Origin: Rhizobium ruizarguesonis
GTDB taxonomy: Bacteria > Pseudomonadota > Alphaproteobacteria > Rhizobiales > Rhizobiaceae
DNA: 64,000 nucleotides
Direction of reading: 5' to 3'
NCBI RefSeq assembly: GCF_012349115.1
Contig: NZ_PQIG01000068.1
Span: forward strand, 54,287 to 118,286
The notes beneath the pieces were generated by a model. That model did no database searches. It had not been told where the DNA came from and saw nothing but the letters and a program-made list of their open reading frames with translations. The translations under genes and the position numbers were made by a program. Shown here in pieces: positions 59,435 to 64,000 of this stretch (its first letter is position 1; the number at the start of each line of letters is the position of its first letter).

Positions 59435-60457
59435 ATGCTGCGAACGCTAGTGGTCATTTCTTCGGCAGTGTGGTCAACGGCGGCTTATGCATGGTGGGAC
59501 GAAGGCCACATGCGCATTGCTGCCATGGCCTACGACCAGATCAACCCGGCCGCCAAGGCCGAGTCCAACCGTCTGGTCAGGCTGAATCCTGACTACCAGC
59601 AATGGATTCGCGCCATCCCCAACGCTCCCGACCACCAGCCCGTGGATGTCGACCGTTACACCTTCGTGCGGGCTGCGGCCTGGGCGGATGACATCAAGAC
59701 ATATGCCGCCTACAAGACGGCGAGCGACAAGCCGAAGGACGGTCCCAAGACTGCCCAGGCTGGCCGGAACATCGGCTACAAGGATCTTCTCATTCACGGG
59801 TATTGGCACTTCAAGGACATCGGCTTCCGGATCGATGGGAAGCAGCCTCCGGATCCCGATCCCGTGGATGCGGTGACGCAGATCAAGCTGTTCAGCGCCG
59901 CCCTTCCCAAATCCTCCGGCATGTCAGACGACATACGTTCCTACGACCTCGTCTGGCTCCTCCATCTAGTCGGCGATGTCCACCAGCCGCTCCACGCGGT
60001 AACGCTGTTCGACGACAGGTTCACGAAGATCCATGAAGCCGACCATGAGCCGGATACCGGAGACCGTGGCGGCAACGAGATCAACGTCATTCCGGCGAAC
60101 GGCACGTCTGTAAATCTGCATGCCTATTGGGATTCCGAGTTCGGCGGATACTCGACCGTATTCGGCGCTTTGTTCGACGGCTTCGATACCAGGACGGTTG
60201 ATGGCGTCGTCGTATCAACTCCCAAGACCCCTGCCCCACCTGCCGACAAGGCTGCCATTTCTGACCCTGCGGCATGGGCGCAGGAGAGCTTCGAGTTGGC
60301 GAAGGCCTACGCCTATGCGGACCCGGTTCTGAAGGGCGAAAAGCCGGAGCTGACACGTGAATACGAAACCAACGCGAGACGCATTTCCGAGCAGCAGGTG
60401 TCGCTCGCAGCGGCAAGGCTGGCCAACCTTCTGAATACCGCTTTAGGAGGTCCCTGA
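59435..60457 (+). CDS. Secreted S1/P1 nuclease
   Basis: 340 aa, preceded by GGGAGG. Signal peptide (RTLVVISSAVWSTAAYA) ends exactly before WWDEGHMRIAAMAYDQI, where the mature N-terminal Trp helps bind zinc. Further ligands: AWADDIKTYAA, HGYWHFKDIGF, LVWLLHLVGDVHQPLHAVTL (H-x3-D-x-H-Q-P-L-H) and GDRGGNEINVI. All nine metal-site residues of a trinuclear-zinc S1/P1 single-strand nuclease appear present. It would degrade RNA and single-stranded DNA in the periplasm or outside the cell. Confidence 0.9.
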   Translation: MLRTLVVISSAVWSTAAYAWWDEGHMRIAAMAYDQINPAAKAESNRLVRLNPDYQQWIRAIPNAPDHQPVDVDRYTFVRAAAWADDIKTYAAYKTASDKPKDGPKTAQAGRNIGYKDLLIHGYWHFKDIGFRIDGKQPPDPDPVDAVTQIKLFSAALPKSSGMSDDIRSYDLVWLLHLVGDVHQPLHAVTLFDDRFTKIHEADHEPDTGDRGGNEINVIPANGTSVNLHAYWDSEFGGYSTVFGALFDGFDTRTVDGVVVSTPKTPAPPADKAAISDPAAWAQESFELAKAYAYADPVLKGEKPELTREYETNARRISEQQVSLAAARLANLLNTALGGP

Positions 60458-60529
60458 CGGACCGAGCGGCGGGCGGGAAACGTGCTTTGCGAATAAACAC
60501 GAATTTCGTGCTGGTTGCTATGGTTCGGG

Positions 60530-61606
60530 TTAGTCCGCAGACAGGATAGCGTCGACGATCATAGGTCCGCCGTCGCACATTCCGTCGGAGAATATCGCCA
60601 GTCGATAAACTTCGCCGGATCCCTCCGCTCGGCTGGTCAAAACCGCCATGCCTTCCGGCTTGACCTCCTTGTCGCATTGCGCCCTCTTCGCTTCCGATAG
60701 ATCGAGCGGCCCCAGGTCGGTGGTATTCACGGATGCCTTTCGATCAGCCTGCTCGTCGACCTTCCACAACGCGATCGACCAGCCGACATCACGATTGTCG
60801 TCGTCAGGGCCGAGAAGAAGAAGGATTCCTCCATCGACCGAGGCCATGTCGCGGATCGCCCTACCGCTCGCCACACGAATACGGAAAGGATCCCTGGCAT
60901 CGTCCTGAGTGACGAGCGATGGCGATGTGCCCGCCTCGAAGACATAAGCAACAGTTCCGCCTCCGGCCGCTGTTTCGTCTGGCGCCGTCGGCCCCCGCAG
61001 ACCGAAGTAAAGACGGCCATCGAATGCAGCCATTCCTTCTATGTCGAAACCGCCCTCGTCGGAGCCGAGGCACTTCCCGACCGATCCCCGCAGGTCGTCG
61101 CTGAGTACCTTCGTGATGTCGAACCCGTCCTCGAGGTCTTTCAATTTTCCGTTTGACTTACGCAGTGGAAGTCCGGTCGTTGGATCATAGGCGATCCTGA
61201 CAAGTCGATGGCTTCCTCCGTTTACCTCGCAGGGGTCTCTCTTGTCGGCGTGCGAACCCGAGACATAATAGAAGGCACCGTCGGCTGCGACCGCTTCGGA
61301 ATCCATTTCACTATCGCCCGGGCCTAGGTCGATCGACTTCTTTCGAACTTCGTATTCGGCTTCGTTGATGGCGATGGTTCTGGCTTCGGCCCCTTCGTCG
61401 AAAGCGACAAGGCAGATGTGCTTCCCTTCAACCACGACAGGACATGCAACGCCGCTCAACGATCTGCGGGTTTTCTTTTCCAGGTCGAAGTCGCCAATGG
61501 CCAGCAGGGGTCCGACGATGACTTTAATTTCGGCACGAGAGGGCTCAGCCGGCAGCCCTGAAATGCCTAGCACGGCGAAAAAGAGAAGCGCCGAGGATCG
61601 TAACAT
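60530..61606 (-). CDS. DUF3616 secreted protein
   Basis: 358 aa with signal peptide (RSSALLFFAVLGISGLPAEP, cleavage near SRA-EI). A beta-propeller-like DUF3616 pattern follows: RRSLSGVACPVVVEGKHICL, EMDSEAVAADGAFYYVSGSH, DIEGMAAFDGRLYFGLRGPT and VKPEGMAVLTS. Acidic S-E-A and I-E-G-M-A repeats are typical of the family's blade motif. Function unknown, possibly an esterase-like extracellular enzyme. It converges with the S1/P1 nuclease gene and completes the degradative-enzyme cluster. Confidence 0.82.
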   Translation of the reverse strand: MLRSSALLFFAVLGISGLPAEPSRAEIKVIVGPLLAIGDFDLEKKTRRSLSGVACPVVVEGKHICLVAFDEGAEARTIAINEAEYEVRKKSIDLGPGDSEMDSEAVAADGAFYYVSGSHADKRDPCEVNGGSHRLVRIAYDPTTGLPLRKSNGKLKDLEDGFDITKVLSDDLRGSVGKCLGSDEGGFDIEGMAAFDGRLYFGLRGPTAPDETAAGGGTVAYVFEAGTSPSLVTQDDARDPFRIRVASGRAIRDMASVDGGILLLLGPDDDNRDVGWSIALWKVDEQADRKASVNTTDLGPLDLSEAKRAQCDKEVKPEGMAVLTSRAEGSGEVYRLAIFSDGMCDGGPMIVDAILSAD

Positions 61607-61740
61607 CGTTCTTGCCCGGATCTTGGCGTGGTAAAGTGAAAAATCACAATATCGCGCAACGGTAGAGCTAGAAATCCCCCAGAATGCTTATTCTTCAAGA
61701 CGAAGTAGCAAAAGCGAATGTGACGTGGGTTGGCTGCAGG

Positions 61741-61787
61741 CTACAACCTGAAAGCAGTTGTCCTCTAACCGAGCTACCAGGCCGGGT
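61741..61787 (-). other. tRNA-like fragment (D-arm/anticodon-like)
   Basis: Minus strand reads GGTAGCTCGGTTAGAGG, a good tRNA D-arm, then ACAAC and CTTTCAGGTTGT, where ACAAC pairs with GTTGT. No matching T-arm with TTCGA, and no acceptor ends, are found, so it is not a gene. It may be the relic of a tRNA used as an attachment site. The rest of 61607-61965 holds no other feature I can support. Confidence 0.4.
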
Positions 61788-61965
61788 AAGCGCGGAATGT
61801 CAGTGAAGAAGAAATCTATCGGGGATTACCCGTTTCAAGGCGCGGATTACTTCCGGTACAACCAAATTGATTATTGCACACTCTGCAAACCATAGTTGTA
61901 TCCGTCTTCGCGGTGAGATAAATTGCAGCCCATGGAGACTTCTCTTTCGACATGCGGAGAATGTG

Positions 61966-62340
61966 ATGACTCTTTCCCTACAAGCAGTCGAGTCGGTGCC
62001 CGATTCCGCGATCCAAGTGCGGCTATTCAGTTTTGCTTCTCGCCACGCAGAGCGCTTCGGTTACCATTTTGGGCCGGGCGCGGAGGGTGATGTGCGCCAA
62101 GCGGCAGGCACCGCAGCGTCGGCAATAAACGAGCGCGTCAAGCAGGAGAACATGCCTGAGAAGCGAGAGCTATACTTACGCCAGACCGAGGGCGCTTTCG
62201 AATTTTTGGTCGAGCGGATGATCTTCGAAGCTCTAACGAACAAGCAACTCCATCCCGGACCGCCGGGAATAATCGGAGAGCAAACCTTTGAGCGCGCACG
62301 AGCGTTGCTATGCCCATGCTGGCCGATTTGCACAGCGTGA
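61966..62340 (+). CDS. Hypothetical protein
   Basis: 124 aa from the ATG at 61966; the frame runs on upstream to 61867 without support. VPDSAIQVRLFSFASRHAER, then FGYHFGPGAEGDVRQAAGTA, INERVKQENMPEKRELYLRQ and GAFEFLVERMIFEALTNKQL: a helical cytoplasmic protein. No domain recognised. It ends 4 bases before the next gene, so the two are a unit. Confidence 0.6.
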   Translation: MTLSLQAVESVPDSAIQVRLFSFASRHAERFGYHFGPGAEGDVRQAAGTAASAINERVKQENMPEKRELYLRQTEGAFEFLVERMIFEALTNKQLHPGPPGIIGEQTFERARALLCPCWPICTA

Positions 62341-62344
62341 CGAT

Positions 62345-62674
62345 ATGGCACAGACTGGTACCGAATCCGCTTCCGAGACCACGAAGCAGATCGTAGCCCT
62401 CTCGACGGGCATGATCGGACTTACAATTACCTTCGCGGAGAAATTCCAAGCTGGCATCGGCCTGTTGAAATTCTCCTGGGTTGCCTTTGGCCTTGCCGCT
62501 GCATTGGCGGTTTGGACGCTGATGTCAATCACCGGGGAAGACAACGACGCTACCCTCAAGAACAGGACTCCAGACGCCAATAGACCGAGCATACGCATAC
62601 CCGCGTTCGCGATGGTCGTGGTCTTCGTAGTAGCAATGGGGCTCGCAATAGCAGCCGGATTTTCGCGCGGTTAG
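62345..62674 (+). CDS. Small membrane protein
   Basis: 109 aa from the ATG at 62345. About three hydrophobic segments (KQIVALSTGMIGLTITFAEK, LLKFSWVAFGLAAALAVWTL and AFAMVVVFVVAMGLAIAAGF) separated by a short polar loop. No family recognised. The following 286 bases (62675-62960) hold no supported gene. Confidence 0.6.
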   Translation: MAQTGTESASETTKQIVALSTGMIGLTITFAEKFQAGIGLLKFSWVAFGLAAALAVWTLMSITGEDNDATLKNRTPDANRPSIRIPAFAMVVVFVVAMGLAIAAGFSRG

Positions 62675-62960
62675 GCTGCACGTTAGTGCGCGGCAATGGT
62701 GGAGCTTGGGTCGTATCATCCCAGCCCGAAGTCCATGCGGTGTCGTCCCAACTCTCTCGTGTCGAGAAGGACCAGTCCGCTACCTCGGGTTCTGGCGGTA
62801 CATCGCTCGGAAAGCGGCGACCAATCCATCCGGTACCGTGTCGCCTGGAGTGAGCTGCTCGGCAATCGATGAAGGGGAATATGTCCACGACTGGAAGAAG
62901 ACGCGGACGGATCACATGCTGTGCGAATTCGTCGAGTTCAGCCCGATCTGATTTGGCCGG

Positions 62961-63197
62961 TCAATGCACTGAGCTGGAAGAAGGCGCGTTTACGCGCGTT
63001 GCAGCCAGCCCGACGTAAGTGCTGATCAGAACGGTCGCCATCTCCTCTACCGAGCGACAGCCCTCGTTGTAAAGTTCGATGGCGGCATCACACAAAAACG
63101 AGGACGCTTGATCGTCCCACTCCACCTCGTAGTACCGATACCATTCACGGATCGCCTTCGACATCAGCAGGTGGTCTTCCTGTGTGCATTTGGACAT
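62961..63197 (-). CDS. Hypothetical small protein
   Basis: 78 aa, acidic and helical: TQEDHLLMSKAIREWYRYYE, VEWDDQASSFLCDAAIELYN, EGCRSVEEMATVLISTYVGL. The codon pattern looks coding. No family recognised. Confidence 0.55.
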   Translation of the reverse strand: MSKCTQEDHLLMSKAIREWYRYYEVEWDDQASSFLCDAAIELYNEGCRSVEEMATVLISTYVGLAATRVNAPSSSSVH

Positions 63198-63314
63198 GCG
63201 TTACCCCAGACATGGAGGCGGCAGGTCTGCGTGGCTATGACTGCTTCGTTACAGGAAAGACAGGATCCACGGGGACCTGCCTCGTCCGTGGACAGGGCAA
63301 CGCCGCTCGGCCGC

Positions 63315-63497
63315 CTAACGGCGACCAATCTCGGCCTCGACCTTCTTCCGTGAGTTTCCAGCGCTCTTCACGGCCTTCTTGACAGCATCTTTCGAGACGC
63401 CCTCTTTCTTTGCTTCGTAGTTGACCTCGTGATCCTGGCCGCCGGCCACGCGGGCTCGATCCTGTGCACGGCCTCGGGATGTCGGTGTCTGTGCCAT
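63315..63497 (-). CDS. DUF3606 small protein
   Basis: 60 aa. The DUF3606 signature is nearly complete: RGRAQDRARVAGGQDHEVNY, then EAKKEGVSKDAVKKAVKSAG and NSRKKVEAEI. Small basic proteins of this family are common in rhizobia, sometimes in several copies, with no proven role. A candidate EcfG promoter lies 33-59 bases upstream, suggesting membership in the general stress response. Confidence 0.85.
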   Translation of the reverse strand: MAQTPTSRGRAQDRARVAGGQDHEVNYEAKKEGVSKDAVKKAVKSAGNSRKKVEAEIGRR

Positions 63498-63529
63498 CGG
63501 GCTTCTCCTTCGAATGAACGTCCGCAGTA

Positions 63530-63556
63530 GAAACCCATAACGATTCCGGTGGTTCC
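63530..63556 (-). promoter_or_regulatory. EcfG-like stress promoter
   Basis: Minus strand GGAAC, 16 bases, GGTTTC. The -35 is perfect and the -10 (GGTT for CGTT) has one change. It gives a leader of about 25 bases to the DUF3606 gene. Confidence 0.5.
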
Positions 63557-63834
63557 CGGAAGATAGTGGATGATGATGCTGCGCTTGAAGCGGCTGCGGA
63601 ATTCCCTAAGCGAGGTGCCCGGCATGGTGCTGGAGGAAGGCGGTTGTTGTGACTCTCGAACTAAACAATCTCCAGCGCTTTCCACCACTGTCGGGCGCAA
63701 TTCGACCAGCGGAGACGGCGGAATCAATTTGGGAGAGAAATTCCGTAAAGTATTGAAAAATGATTCGTTTTGAGTCGGAACGAATCACCCTGACACGTCT
63801 TTGAGTCGCGGATTAATGATTCGGAGTATTTATC

Positions 63835-64000
63835 ATGCCGTCAGGACAGCGTGCGCAGTGGAAAGGCTTTCTGAAGTTCGGCGAGGTAAGCTGCGGCGTC
63901 GCTCTCTATACGGCAGCCTCGACTAGCGAGCGCATCACCTTCAATACCATCAACAAGGCCACGGGCAACCGCGTCAACCGCATCTTCATAGACAGCGAGA
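63835..64000 (+). CDS. ku: Ku DNA-end-binding protein (partial, 5' end)
   Basis: 55 codons before the window ends. MPSGQRAQWKGFLKFGEVSC, GVALYTAASTSERITFNTIN and KATGNRVNRIFIDSE match the N-terminus of bacterial Ku (W-K-G-x-L-x-x-x-x-V-S-C-x-V-x-L-Y, T-G-N-R-V). Ku binds DNA ends in non-homologous end joining, with ligase D expected nearby. Rhizobia carry several Ku/LigD sets, and which one this is cannot be told. ATG at 63835; the 337-base gap shared with DUF3606 holds the stress promoter. Confidence 0.85.
   Translation, partial: MPSGQRAQWKGFLKFGEVSCGVALYTAASTSERITFNTINKATGNRVNRIFIDSE

Overview
The window reads as chromosomal DNA of a Rhizobium/Agrobacterium-type alphaproteobacterium. The evidence is a GC-rich sequence, an aerobic-type cobalamin operon (cobPWNO plus a separate cobQ), DUF1127 and entericidin-type small proteins, RIME-like intergenic palindromes, candidate EcfG stress promoters (GGAAC-N16-CGTT) and a Ku gene. 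The species cannot be fixed from sequence alone.

Layout. 0-7.3 kb: 3' end of an XRE/MmyB-type regulator, then the minus-strand operon cobP-cobW-cobN-cobO under a cobalamin riboswitch (about 6855-7215). The leader carries an inverted-repeat element, and tandem palindromes lie upstream. 7.5-23.4 kb: ordinary chromosomal genes, including a ClC chloride channel, a class III cyclase, a LuxR regulator, an SDR dehydrogenase, cobQ, a betaine-type binding protein, a LysR regulator, a LysE exporter with a divergent ArgP-like regulator, a GreA-like factor and MgtC. 23.4-41.5 kb: a stress/envelope block with DUF3008, DUF2945, DUF2171, DUF2950 and DUF3300 proteins, SulP, PPK2, CYTH, a DUF2955-HlyD exporter, a TolB/TPR regulator, a DUF900 hydrolase lipoprotein, MscS and MarC. 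RIME-like repeats and a recurrent palindrome (GTATGTTAC-N-GTAACATAC) are scattered through it.

41.6-50.3 kb: a compact minus-strand Tn7-like transposition module reading tnsA - small Cys protein - tnsB - tnsC - tniQ - tniQ. The first five genes abut or overlap. This is the most notable system in the window: a heteromeric transposase with two diverged TniQ target selectors, a cysteine-rich protein of unknown role, and an AAA+ regulator with an atypical Walker A. No CRISPR array is visible, and I could not fix the element's ends.

50.3-64 kb: an accessory-looking region. It holds a 1.1-kb stretch with no convincing gene, an orphan small protein, a frameshifted GH127 fragment, a SMEK-domain protein (a domain linked to defence loci), a surface lipoprotein, and a NUDIX-like/APH fusion. 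Then comes a run of degradative enzymes (heparin-lyase-like, phospholipase-D-like, S1/P1 nuclease) facing a DUF3616 protein. The window ends with small proteins and the 5' end of ku.

Most gene calls rest on recognising protein families by eye. Start codons were chosen from Shine-Dalgarno spacing and family length where possible. No searches were run.
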